From FEN-1297 sp963843605 (GTDB lineage Bacteria; Bacteroidota; Ignavibacteria; Ignavibacteriales; Ignavibacteriaceae), in the NCBI GenBank assembly GCA_963843605.1, contig CAWJLA010000002.1:1-64000 (forward strand): 64,000 bases of DNA, given 5' to 3'. Of the stretch, positions 26,637 to 35,245 are shown piece by piece. The notes beneath the pieces were generated by a model. That model was not told where the DNA came from. It did no database searches and worked only from the letters and a program-made list of their open reading frames with translations. Position 1 is the first letter of the stretch, and every line of letters begins with the position of its first letter. The translations under genes and the position numbers were made by a program.

Positions 26637-28946
26637 TTAATCAAACATATCAAGCTGATTTGTTTTTGTTATCGAATCGAACGACTTACCCAGAAGCACC
26701 AGCACCGAATCCGCAATCGGCTTAAGCTGTTTATCAATATAATGCTGGTAATCAATATCGCTGTGGTCTAGCTCCAGCGGCACCGGTCCCCTTTTAGTAA
26801 TATAATAATAAATTACTCCCTGGTTCGTTCCGAGCTGCTTTGCGGCTTTTACCTGAGGAGGAATATTCTTCGTATAACTGTCGATGTTTTTCCGGAGATG
26901 TTTTCTGTATACCAGTTTATCGTTAAACTCACCGTTTTTCACACCGCTGACTACACTTCTTATCCAGTCGTCTATCTCCTTATCTTTGAATATTCTTTCG
27001 TAAAGTTCAATCTGAAAATCTTTTGCAAGCTTTGTCCAGTCTGATCTCACGAACTCCATACCTACAAAATCCAGATGTTCGCCTTTATCGGTAGCCAGCA
27101 ATCCGGCATAACGTTTCTTTGCTCCGGTTTCCGAGCCTCTCGCCGGAGTCAAAATGAATTTCTTATAGTACTTTTCATATTCGATCTCAAGATGCGAGTC
27201 TGTGTTAAATTCTTTTTTAAGTCTTTCCTTCCAATAAATATTTAACTCCCCGGCAATTGTTTCACCGGAATTATTTTCCGGACTATCGCCTTCTTTTAAT
27301 TTCACGAACAATGAATCCGTATCACCGTATAAAACTTCATAACCGTTTTTTTCCAGATAATCTTTACTGCCCAGAAGAAGCCACTGCCCTGTGCTTGTAA
27401 TTGCCGACGGTAAATCCGGATGAAAGAATCGGCATCCGTACGAGCCCATTACTCCGTAGAAGCTGTTCATTAAGATTTTAATTGCCTGAGAAAGATATTT
27501 ATCATTGTTCTTTTTGGCTTCGCTTCTTTGAGCCATTAATTTTTCGATGAAATCCGGAAGAAAATTTCTTGTGGCGGAAAGTTTATATCCCGTCGGAGTA
27601 CTAATTGTATCCGTACCGCTTTCCAGCCTGGATAATGGGTCGATTTTAAATGTCATTATAATCGACGGATACAGACTTCTGAAATCCAGTACTATTACGT
27701 TATCGTAAATTCCCGGCTTCGGATCAATTACGTACCCGCCTGCAAGGTGTTCTGCTTCTTCAAGATCTTTCGTATTCGGCGCAACATATCCTGCACGATG
27801 GAGTCTTGGCAGGAAGAAATGGTCAAACGCGGCCGTCATCATCCCGAGCTGATCCATAAATAAGCCGGATAATTGCGCCCGCTTAACGCTTTGTTCGATC
27901 AAACCAGTCTTAGAAAATATATCGGAAACCAAAACCGCATCGTTAAGATTATATTCGGCAAGTTTGGCTTTATTGTTTTTAAATAAATGCTCTATCTCCT
28001 TAATTTTATTTTGTTCCGGAGTTATTGTTTTTCCGGTACCCAGCAGTTCTTGAGCAACTGTTTCCAGTTTGAAATCTTCAAATGTATAAAACGCAGCACG
28101 CAGAGCCGGCGGGCCGTCAATTACTACTCTTCCCGGAATGCTCGCAAAATACCGTCCCGATTTCCTCGCTCTCAAAGATATTCTTCCGTTGCCTCTTGCT
28201 ATGTTAAAATTTACCCCGAGTTCCTGGCACCTTCTCTCCAGAAACATTAAGTCAAAACCGATAACATGCCAGCCGATGATTATATCCGGATCGTTTTCCT
28301 TAAACCATTTTATAAACGAGTTTAGCAGATCATTCTCGCTATCGAAGAAATCAATATCTTTATATTTCCGCTTTATATTAGGCTTCCCAAACATAAATAC
28401 TTTGCTGATAGATTCAGCACTGCAGTTAAGTCGGCATGCTATCGAGTAAACCTGTCCGGTTCTTGTGCCGGTTTCAATATCTACAGAAACAACTTTAAAA
28501 ACCGGCTTTAATTCGCATGATTCAACGGTAGGATTTTTTAACCTTGTGTAGCCTTCTTTAGTTACCGGCTCTCCTTTTATATTCATCTGAACATTAATAA
28601 ATCTTTCCATCAGATATCTTCTTACCGGATCTACATCTGATTCATAAGTATGAATAAAATTGTCTTCCAGCTTTTGAGCGGCTTCTTTCAGCTCCCACTG
28701 AGAATTTAAGTATACTGCATCAACGTTTTCTCCGGCAAATGCTTTAAGCTTTATCTCTTTTCTTTTACAATTCCTAAGGATGTTCTGCAAATCTGTTTTT
28801 CGTTCAATAAAAAAAACCGGTTTTACGTTATCTATAATAATTTCATAGACATCCCTTTTCTCGGTTATTCCCCAGAATCTTAGTATATTTTTTCCGGTTA
28901 CGTCCTGCCAGTCGCCGGTTAATATGAAAATGTTTTCTGATATCAT
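26637..28946 (-). CDS. polB: Family B DNA polymerase, Pol II type
   Basis: DNA polymerase II-like enzyme of 769 residues with proofreading and polymerase domains. Exonuclease motifs: VSVDIETG (Exo I, about residue 153), GWHVIGFDL (Exo II, with His where most relatives have Asn) and YNLNDAVLVSD (Exo III). Polymerase motifs: VLDFRSLYPSI (A), KILMNSFYGVMG (B) and YGDTDSLFV (C). The C-terminus NQLDMFD looks like a beta-clamp-binding peptide, as QLGLF is in E. coli Pol II. Pol II types take part in replication restart and lesion bypass. The gene stands alone, convergent with the peptidase pair. Confidence 0.93.
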   Translation of the reverse strand: MISENIFILTGDWQDVTGKNILRFWGITEKRDVYEIIIDNVKPVFFIERKTDLQNILRNCKRKEIKLKAFAGENVDAVYLNSQWELKEAAQKLEDNFIHTYESDVDPVRRYLMERFINVQMNIKGEPVTKEGYTRLKNPTVESCELKPVFKVVSVDIETGTRTGQVYSIACRLNCSAESISKVFMFGKPNIKRKYKDIDFFDSENDLLNSFIKWFKENDPDIIIGWHVIGFDLMFLERRCQELGVNFNIARGNGRISLRARKSGRYFASIPGRVVIDGPPALRAAFYTFEDFKLETVAQELLGTGKTITPEQNKIKEIEHLFKNNKAKLAEYNLNDAVLVSDIFSKTGLIEQSVKRAQLSGLFMDQLGMMTAAFDHFFLPRLHRAGYVAPNTKDLEEAEHLAGGYVIDPKPGIYDNVIVLDFRSLYPSIIMTFKIDPLSRLESGTDTISTPTGYKLSATRNFLPDFIEKLMAQRSEAKKNNDKYLSQAIKILMNSFYGVMGSYGCRFFHPDLPSAITSTGQWLLLGSKDYLEKNGYEVLYGDTDSLFVKLKEGDSPENNSGETIAGELNIYWKERLKKEFNTDSHLEIEYEKYYKKFILTPARGSETGAKKRYAGLLATDKGEHLDFVGMEFVRSDWTKLAKDFQIELYERIFKDKEIDDWIRSVVSGVKNGEFNDKLVYRKHLRKNIDSYTKNIPPQVKAAKQLGTNQGVIYYYITKRGPVPLELDHSDIDYQHYIDKQLKPIADSVLVLLGKSFDSITKTNQLDMFD

Positions 28947-29347
28947 CTGGAATTATTCTAATTCACTTTATAATAATGATATTAAACTTTATCTAAAATA
29001 AATAATCTTATTATCTAATAAAAATAGTATCAGAGTCCTTATTTAAATCCTTAAATTGATTTAATTTTTCACGCCGGGCGTAATTCCCTTCTGCGGATTG
29101 GATCGAGGTGATAGCCAGAACCAGTTGATGGCGGCGGGGACGAGCATAGAAGATGTCATAGTTCGCCGATGTCTAACGGTAGGGAAATCCGCTAACTCTG
29201 CCAATAAGACAAAAAAAACTTCTTTGAGTTTAGGCGCGGAAGTTTATTCAAATTGTAATTACTTTATTTCCCTACCTAAGTAACCTCCCCTGAAGTCAAA
29301 GCGATTACCTTATTGAAGCTGTTCCGTTTCTTTAAATGCCGGATATA
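28947..29347. other. Intergenic, GC-rich patch without a recognised gene
   Basis: About 400 bp. A patch at 29060-29215 is richer in G and C than the surroundings and includes gatggcggcggggacgagc. ggtagggaaa at 29178-29187 is repeated inverted as tttccctacc at 29267-29276. A 61-codon plus-strand frame across it has no ribosome binding site and no family resemblance. It may be a remnant or a structured RNA. I cannot assign it. Confidence 0.3.
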
Positions 29348-29460
29348 TATAATATGGGCACTTCTTAAAACTTCAATATTCTCTGCGGACGCTGCGTATC
29401 TTTTGCGTTCTTTGCGTTAAATTTTCGTAATAAATAGTTTTTAGAAGTGACCATATTATA
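29348..29460. repeat. Hairpin element with 25-bp inverted arms
   Basis: tataatatgggcacttctta plus aaact at 29348-29372 is repeated inverted at 29436-29460 (agtttttagaagtgaccata plus ttata), matching at 23 of 25 positions. The 63-bp interior carries ctctgcggacgctgcgtatc and tttgcgttctttgcgtt. The whole is 113 bp, AT-ended and gene-less, like a MITE or large REP hairpin. It lies just downstream of the transaminase gene. Confidence 0.6.
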
Positions 29461-29480
29461 ATTTCTAGTCTAAAATCATA

Positions 29481-30332
29481 TTAACCGTACTTAGAAATCA
29501 TTTTATAAAACTCAGCCTGAACCTGCTTTGTTACTTCACCGGGCTTTCCGTCTCCGATTACCTGTTCATTGATACGAATCACAGGCATTACTTCCGTTGT
29601 TGTTCCGGTTATAAAGAATTCGCTGTAATCACTTATCCCGCTTTCCCTAATACCTTCATTTACAAAATCTATTTTCAATTGTCTGCAAATTTCCGTGACC
29701 GCTATTCTGGTAATACCGGGAAGGATAAAATTTGACAAAGGATAAGAATATACACGGCCGTCTTTTACGCCGTAAAAATTTGTATGGGTCCCTTCCGTCA
29801 GGAAACCGTCTTTTATCCAAATAGCCTCGTTCGCACCCATTTCAAATGCCTTCTGATTAATAAGTACGCTTGGTAAAAGCGAAATTGATTTTATATCGCA
29901 TCGGGCCCATCTTATATCCCTTTCGAGAATTACGTTTGTTCCGGATTGAATTAATTTCTCGTTTGCTTTAACCGGCGATGCTGTTATAATAACCGTCGGT
30001 GTTATATGACTCTTTGGAAACTGATGAGTTCTCGGGAACGCTTTTCCCCTGGTTACCTGCATATAAACAGCAACCTCATCCTTTTCAAACCCGTTTTTTT
30101 TGATTAATTGGTCGAATATTCCCGGCAGTTCATCGTACAGATTAAATTCAGTTATCTTAATTTCAAACAGACTGTATCTTAATCTTTCCATATGCTCTTT
30201 CAGCATGAAATACTTTTTATTGTAAGTTCGTAAAACATCATATACACCGTCTGCATACTGGAACCCCCTATCAAACGGCGATATTTTTGCATCCGTATCT
30301 TCTACATAATCTCCGTTCACGAAAATTATCAT
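29481..30332 (-). CDS. D-amino-acid transaminase (class IV, PLP)
   Basis: Class IV aminotransferase of 283 residues from MIIFVNGDYVEDTDAKISPF. The start was moved 3 codons in so that AAGGG lies 9 bases upstream. DRGFQYADGVYDVLRTYNKK is the N-terminal signature of D-alanine transaminase. The PLP lysine is Lys148 in RCDIKSISLLPSVL. EGTHTNFYGV binds the cofactor phosphate. The enzyme makes D-alanine or D-glutamate for peptidoglycan from 2-oxo acids. Branched-chain aminotransferases are longer and differ in the first motif. It is the last gene of a minus-strand run, 21 bp after the membrane protein. Confidence 0.88.
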   Translation of the reverse strand: MIIFVNGDYVEDTDAKISPFDRGFQYADGVYDVLRTYNKKYFMLKEHMERLRYSLFEIKITEFNLYDELPGIFDQLIKKNGFEKDEVAVYMQVTRGKAFPRTHQFPKSHITPTVIITASPVKANEKLIQSGTNVILERDIRWARCDIKSISLLPSVLINQKAFEMGANEAIWIKDGFLTEGTHTNFYGVKDGRVYSYPLSNFILPGITRIAVTEICRQLKIDFVNEGIRESGISDYSEFFITGTTTEVMPVIRINEQVIGDGKPGEVTKQVQAEFYKMISKYG

Positions 30333-30353
30333 TTCATACATCCCTTATTTTTA

Positions 30354-31196
30354 TCAGACCTGCAGAAAATAATCCGATTCGGATTTCATTTTCTTCATAT
30401 TAATTAAATTATAAATGGCGAATAGTTCAAATGAGAAAGGAATATATCCTATATACCCCGGAAGAGGCATCTCGAATACATGCGCAAAGTTTATGAAAGG
30501 CAAAGTATACACCCATTTTGGATAAGAATAAAAATTCCACATTTCCCAAAAGAACCCGCATACCAGACAGCCTGCCGAAAGCGAAATGAACGGCCTCCAA
30601 TCCACGGCTTGCGCATATCTTATCAGACTTCTGTTTTTCAATTTGTAATTTATCGGATCGATAATAAAATATAGAGCCGCCCAGATCAGATAATAAAAAT
30701 ATTTCGGCAATAATATTATCATCATGAGCATCAACCATCCGGATAAAAAATATTTATTAACGGTAGAAGAATTTATATGCAGATCTTTTTTAAGTTTTAT
30801 TTTTTTTATAAAACCGAAACACGATACTAATTCCGCCGTTCCGAATACCGCAGGCATTACGGTGGAAAAGCTTAAAGACGCGAGAAGGAAATACTGCAAG
30901 TCTGTAAAATATCCCCTGCCCGCATAATGCCAGTTGCCGGTAAACGAATTTAGCAGTTCAAAAAGCCACCATGTAGGAGCGGAGATTACGAAAAGCATTA
31001 TAAATTTTTTCAGGCTCCTGTGTATTAGGGAAGTTCCTTTTTTCAAAAAAACAAATCCGTCCACGCTCAAAGCATACCCCAGCCATAGAAAAAAGAATCC
31101 CCACTGGGTTCTTAACCCGGTGAGGTTCCAGTTCAAATACCAGAACACCAGAATAAGTGCAATTCCGATCCGGGCGTAAAAGGGAAATTTTTTCAT
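30354..31196 (-). CDS. Integral membrane protein of unknown function
   Basis: Protein of 280 residues with about eight hydrophobic helices, the first at residues 9-24 (IGIALILVFWYLNWNL). Aromatic-rich conserved-looking loops include WGFFFLWLGYALSVDGF, APTWWLFELLNSFTGNWHY and FFWEMWNFYSYPKWVYTLPF. These Trp and Tyr clusters suggest a specific membrane enzyme or lipid-handling family, but I cannot name it. Intact frame, no signal peptide beyond the first helix. The next gene (transaminase) follows after 21 bp, so the two are probably co-transcribed. Confidence 0.75.
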   Translation of the reverse strand: MKKFPFYARIGIALILVFWYLNWNLTGLRTQWGFFFLWLGYALSVDGFVFLKKGTSLIHRSLKKFIMLFVISAPTWWLFELLNSFTGNWHYAGRGYFTDLQYFLLASLSFSTVMPAVFGTAELVSCFGFIKKIKLKKDLHINSSTVNKYFLSGWLMLMMIILLPKYFYYLIWAALYFIIDPINYKLKNRSLIRYAQAVDWRPFISLSAGCLVCGFFWEMWNFYSYPKWVYTLPFINFAHVFEMPLPGYIGYIPFSFELFAIYNLINMKKMKSESDYFLQV

Positions 31197-31460
31197 TTAA
31201 TTTGTGAAGTTTATGAATTAGAAGTTTTTTGATCAATCTTATATGTAATCTTGCTTGCGAGTCCGGTAAATATGGATATAATCGGAGACCTGATTCGAGA
31301 TACAATATTATAGAAATCTTTTACCGCCTAATTTTTTTTGATTTTTCAGCATTCTACTTTCAACCTAAGAAAATTCGTTTCGATAAGAATGTAAACTAAA
31401 TTTCGGACTAGACATCAAAGGTCAATAACCCGGTTCAACAAACTATTTACAACACACTGC

Positions 31461-32417
31461 TTACAATAAACCATCGGAATTTAAAATTAATGTCATCATT
31501 TCGGCATCGATGTTTCCTCCGCTGATAATAATACCTACTCTTCCCGGAAAATTGTTCTTCCCGTTGAGCAATGCGGCTAAACCCAGTGCACCGGAAGGTT
31601 CGACCACAATCTTCATTTTATAAAAAAGAAATTTTACTGCCTCTATTATTTCATTTTCGGTAACCGTAATCATATCGTCCACATATTTCAAAACCAGCGG
31701 GAAAGTTACTTTACCGAGGGATGGCGTTCGAGTTCCGTCAGCTATAGTAGGCGGATTTTTCACCGTATGCAAAACTTTGGTGTTGAACGATCTGGTAGCA
31801 TCGTCAGCAGTTTCGGGCTCAACGCCAGCAACCTTACATGTTGGATTAAACCCCTTAGCCGCAGCAGCCGTTCCGCTTAATAGTCCGCCGCCGCCGCAGG
31901 GAGCTAAAATATAATCTAAAGTATCAACCTCTTCAAGTAATTCGATAGCGGCGGTTCCTTGTCCGGCTACAATATCCTTATGATCGTACGGAGGTATAAC
32001 CGAATAGCCGTATTGTTCTTTCAAAGCCTCCGCAATATCTTCCCTGATTTCTTTTTGAGGATCGTATTCGATAATTTTCGCCCCGTAATTCATGGTGGCC
32101 GTCTTTTTAATTTTCGGGGCATTATTCGGCATTACAACATACGTTTTCAGGTTAAGCATATTACCGACCAGCGCAACCGCCTGCGCATGATTGCCGGATG
32201 AATACGTAAGTATTCCTTTATCTTTTTCTTCCCTGTTTAATTTTGAAATCGCGTTGAATGCCCCTCTGAATTTGAATGCCCCGGCCCGCTGAAAGTTTTC
32301 ACATTTTAGAAATACCTCCGAGCCGGTTAGACTATTTAAAGTGCGCGAACTTAGCACCGGTGTCCGGTTTGCAATACCGGTTAATCTTTCCCTTGCTTCC
32401 AGAATTTCATCAAACAT
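31461..32417 (-). CDS. Threonine/serine dehydratase (PLP, fold type II)
   Basis: PLP enzyme of 318 residues that deaminates threonine or serine to the 2-oxo acid. Start at MFDEILEARERLTGIANRTP, set by GGGGG 5 bases upstream. The longer frame adds an unlikely leader. Lys49 in RAGAFKFRGA forms the Schiff base. SSGNHAQAVAL binds substrate carboxylate. The glycine loop CGGGGLLSG binds PLP phosphate. The protein ends soon after the catalytic domain, so it lacks the ACT-like regulatory domain of biosynthetic IlvA and resembles TdcB or serine racemase-type enzymes. These cannot be separated by eye. It starts 16 bp after the methyltransferase. Confidence 0.87.
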   Translation of the reverse strand: MFDEILEARERLTGIANRTPVLSSRTLNSLTGSEVFLKCENFQRAGAFKFRGAFNAISKLNREEKDKGILTYSSGNHAQAVALVGNMLNLKTYVVMPNNAPKIKKTATMNYGAKIIEYDPQKEIREDIAEALKEQYGYSVIPPYDHKDIVAGQGTAAIELLEEVDTLDYILAPCGGGGLLSGTAAAAKGFNPTCKVAGVEPETADDATRSFNTKVLHTVKNPPTIADGTRTPSLGKVTFPLVLKYVDDMITVTENEIIEAVKFLFYKMKIVVEPSGALGLAALLNGKNNFPGRVGIIISGGNIDAEMMTLILNSDGLL

Positions 32418-32433
32418 ATTACCCCCAATTTTT

Positions 32434-33189
32434 TTATTTAATTTTACCGTAATAAACTTCGGTATCATAATCGATTCTTACTTTCCCCTTCTTCTCAGAT
32501 TTGCGGAATATTTCTTCCGTTCTTTCCGTCATCTTATTAAATGTATGATGATTTTTTGACGGAATATATGACGAAGATAATAACCGGCCTTTTAGTCCTT
32601 CAAGATCCAGATCTTGATAATTAGGAAATTTTTTTAACTCATAATTTCCAAAGAACGCATCTAGAATATTTGTATCGATATTCTTATGGTCAACTTTTTT
32701 ATAATCTATGCCGAAATCATGAAGCAGCTGTTCGTAGTCCTTTGAAAATAGTGTTGAGTCTTTCTTCCTGCTGTTCCAGATTAATGCAACCGTACCGCCG
32801 GGTGAAAGAATCCGGGCAAATTCCTTTTTCGTCTCCGGTAAATCAAACCAATGAAATGCCTGTCCCGCAGTTATAAGTTCAACGGAATCATCTTTCAAAT
32901 TAGTAGTTTCCGCCGTGCCGTCTATACTGATAAATTTTTTGTATTCAGCCAGTTCTTTCTCGCCGGCTTTCCGCATTTCTTTGTTCGGTTCCACACCGAA
33001 TACGGTATTTCCGTTCGATAAAAATAATTTTGAAAGTATACCGGTTCCAGAGCCGATATCTGCAACTTTCCATTCGGAATCGAATCCGATTTTCTTTTTT
33101 AAAAAACTAATAATTTCAACAGGATAATGCGGCCTGTATTTAATATAATCTTCTACCCTATCCGAGAATCTCTTTGTTGAATCAGTCAT
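32434..33189 (-). CDS. Class I SAM-dependent methyltransferase
   Basis: Methyltransferase of 251 residues from MTDSTKRFSDRVEDYIKYRP. SAM motif I is VADIGSGTGILSKLFL, followed by VFGVEPNKEMRKAGE (motif II acidic residue) and LITAGQAFHWFD, the pattern of the Methyltransf_11 family related to trans-aconitate methyltransferases. RILSPGGTVALIWNSR is motif IV-V. Substrate unknown. The frame is intact, unlike the decayed methyltransferase cassettes. It probably shares a transcript with the downstream dehydratase (16 bp gap). Confidence 0.86.
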   Translation of the reverse strand: MTDSTKRFSDRVEDYIKYRPHYPVEIISFLKKKIGFDSEWKVADIGSGTGILSKLFLSNGNTVFGVEPNKEMRKAGEKELAEYKKFISIDGTAETTNLKDDSVELITAGQAFHWFDLPETKKEFARILSPGGTVALIWNSRKKDSTLFSKDYEQLLHDFGIDYKKVDHKNIDTNILDAFFGNYELKKFPNYQDLDLEGLKGRLLSSSYIPSKNHHTFNKMTERTEEIFRKSEKKGKVRIDYDTEVYYGKIK

Positions 33190-33258
33190 ATTTTTCGTTC
33201 CCGTTATATTTAAGGACAAAGAAATATTTATAACTAAATAATAACATTTCAGATGTAA

Positions 33259-33558
33259 TTATGTAAGCTTAATTTCCACACTTTTAATTTTGTCGTCCAT
33301 CGATTGTTCCCGGTCGGTTCTGGTGCCGATTCTCATTGAAGTGGAAATTCTCGGCGCGCCCATTTCATGGACGGTTTCATGGCATTTTTTTAATACGGCG
33401 AAAACTTTGTCCCATTCTCCTTCCACATTAGTTCCGTATGCGTGCATCTTATAATTTAATCCGCTTTGTTTTAATATTTTTTGTACTTCTGTAATATACT
33501 TCGAAACGGAAACACCCACTCCCATCGGGATCACGCAAAAATCTATGATAGTGTTCAT
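33259..33558 (-). CDS. Thiamine-binding protein, MTH1187/YkoF family
   Basis: Small protein of 99 residues of the MTH1187 family (DUF77), ferredoxin-like fold, opening MNTIIDFCVIPMGVGVSVSK. The pattern IPMGVGVSVSKYITEV, then YKMHAYGTNVEGEWDKVF, and C-terminal ISTSMRIGTRTDREQSMDDK is characteristic. Members bind thiamine or related pyrimidines and assemble as oligomers. The role in the cell is not firmly known. Normal length and intact frame. Confidence 0.88.
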   Translation of the reverse strand: MNTIIDFCVIPMGVGVSVSKYITEVQKILKQSGLNYKMHAYGTNVEGEWDKVFAVLKKCHETVHEMGAPRISTSMRIGTRTDREQSMDDKIKSVEIKLT

Positions 33559-33696
33559 TACAAATCCTTTTAAAGCTTTAATTTAAAGAATGAATTACAT
33601 TTATTAAAATAATCATAATTACTGATGTATTAAACCTGTTAATTTCATACAAGTTACAAAAATCAAAGTAAATCACTTAATCATATTTAAAATAGA

Positions 33697-33726
33697 AAAC
33701 CCGGAATAAGAAAATTACTCCGGGTT
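33697..33726 (-). terminator. Terminator of the T9SS gene
   Basis: On the minus strand AACCCGGAGTAATTTTCTTA reads into TTCCGGGTT and then TTCTATTTT: an 8-bp GC-rich stem and a T-rich tail, about 25 bp after the stop at 33751. Confidence 0.75.
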
Positions 33727-33750
33727 ATATACATGCAACTGAGTGTTTTT

Positions 33751-34815
33751 TTACTTAATCATTATCAGTTTTTTAACTTCGTTATAATTGCCTGCATTTA
33801 ATCTGCAAAAATATATTCCGCTCGGCAATCTCTCAGCATTCCACTGGTATTTATAAAAACCCGCTTCGAGTTCTTTATTTATAATTGTCGAAACTTCTTT
33901 ACCGAGTATGTCATATACTTTAAGCGTGACAACCTCTCTCCTGACAATCTGTAATTCAATATTTGTAACAGGATTAAAAGGATTTGGGTAGTTCTGATAT
34001 AAGATATATTGTTCCGGTAATCCGGAAATGTTTCTAACTTTTACAGCCGAAGACGGGAGAATTATTTGCTTTTTCCCTGTTACGATTCCGCTGTCAGGCT
34101 CATAAGAAGATACAGCAGCTACCACAACCATCACGCCTACTTTTGTCAAATAGTAATATTCTTTGTACTGATACCAGCTGTAATCTCTGCGAAGTCTTAT
34201 ACATTCCAATTCCCTGCCCGGTATTTTTAATGTTCCGTAACCGTCAACACCGGTAGTCCTAATATCATGATAGGAATAACTGTCTGTTAGCTGACCGCTG
34301 TTGTTATAAGTAGTATCAAAAACGTCAGTTTCCTGCCAGAAAGAATGCTGACCGTAAGTCAGCGGGAAAACACTGAATAATTCGTATGGTCTATGATGAA
34401 TAAATTCTAAATTATCCGATACTGTTGCGTATCCGGCTATAAAGACGGAATCATCATTTATATAAAACACCGGATTTCCCTCAATCTCGTTGGGCGAGTT
34501 GCCGAATGTTGTTGCTCTCGACGGAAAACGTCCGATCAAACCCGCGATATCGTCAACTTGGTAATTGGAGATTGTATTTAAATTTTTTACGTCAATGGAA
34601 GTAAAATCATATACATTTGGGCCATGAGTCTTGCCGATATCTACTAAATCGGCAACTCTTTCCGTCACATAAAATACTTTTCCCGGAATAAAAATATCCG
34701 TGAACTCGCTCTGAGTAATCGTAATTTGAGAGTACAGTGAAAACGGGAAAGATAACATCAATATAGTAAAAGCTATATCATGTAAATTCATTATCTTAAA
34801 TATTGCTCTGCTCAT
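33751..34815 (-). CDS. T9SS-exported protein of unknown function
   Basis: Secreted protein of 354 residues. The first helix (LHDIAFTILMLSFPFSL) with SLYSQ cleavage is preceded by ten residues, and AGGAG lies 8 bases before the chosen ATG. The body (30-260) is beta-rich and mentions no family I know. From about 275 a T9SS type A domain follows (NYPNPFNPVTNIELQIV, tail VKKLIMIK). A good terminator follows. This is a chromosomal relative in design, not in sequence, of the cassette-borne T9SS proteins in the array. Confidence 0.85.
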   Translation of the reverse strand: MSRAIFKIMNLHDIAFTILMLSFPFSLYSQITITQSEFTDIFIPGKVFYVTERVADLVDIGKTHGPNVYDFTSIDVKNLNTISNYQVDDIAGLIGRFPSRATTFGNSPNEIEGNPVFYINDDSVFIAGYATVSDNLEFIHHRPYELFSVFPLTYGQHSFWQETDVFDTTYNNSGQLTDSYSYHDIRTTGVDGYGTLKIPGRELECIRLRRDYSWYQYKEYYYLTKVGVMVVVAAVSSYEPDSGIVTGKKQIILPSSAVKVRNISGLPEQYILYQNYPNPFNPVTNIELQIVRREVVTLKVYDILGKEVSTIINKELEAGFYKYQWNAERLPSGIYFCRLNAGNYNEVKKLIMIK

Positions 34816-35103
34816 TTTAATTTCTCCTGCATAGTGAACAAAACTTAATAGAAAATATTTTACTGACTATTCAGGTACTTTGCTCTTTTTTTATTATGAA
34901 TATTCACCTCCTTCTACCGGGAAAAATTTCAAATGTTAATTTTAAAAAACAGTTGTTATTTGAATTATTAATTACTTTTCTTCCGGTTATTTAAATGTTT
35001 ATTTGAATAAAGTCTTTTAGTGTTCTTAAAGCCCGGATATTACTATCAGGCTTTATTGTTATTTTGATGTTCATTCTATAACCCTTGAATCCGGTAATAA
35101 TAA

Positions 35104-35137
35104 AGCTAAATCCCTGTGTTAGAACAGGGATTTAGCT
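35104..35137 (-). terminator. Terminator of the 741/202-codon operon
   Basis: A perfect 14-bp stem (agctaaatccctgt and acagggatttagct, 6-base loop) followed on the minus strand by TTATTATT. It lies 109 bp after the stop at 35246. The rest of 34816-35245 shows no gene. Confidence 0.75.
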
Positions 35138-35245
35138 CCCGCTTTAACTCGGAATTAATAATTATTACCGGCATCCTTTTCCGGATAAGGTTATATAAGT
35201 CCGCATACCGTAGCCGGTAAAGATATTTTGGCATTTATCCCACAC

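Noticed and set aside
29098..29283. Plus-strand 61-codon frame MDRGDSQNQLMAAG
   Set aside because: No ribosome binding site, no family resemblance, and the GC-rich patch could give it by chance.
28947..29290. Retron or group II intron RNA in the GC-rich intergenic patch
   Set aside because: No reverse transcriptase nearby and no motif beyond a 10-bp inverted repeat that could arise by chance.
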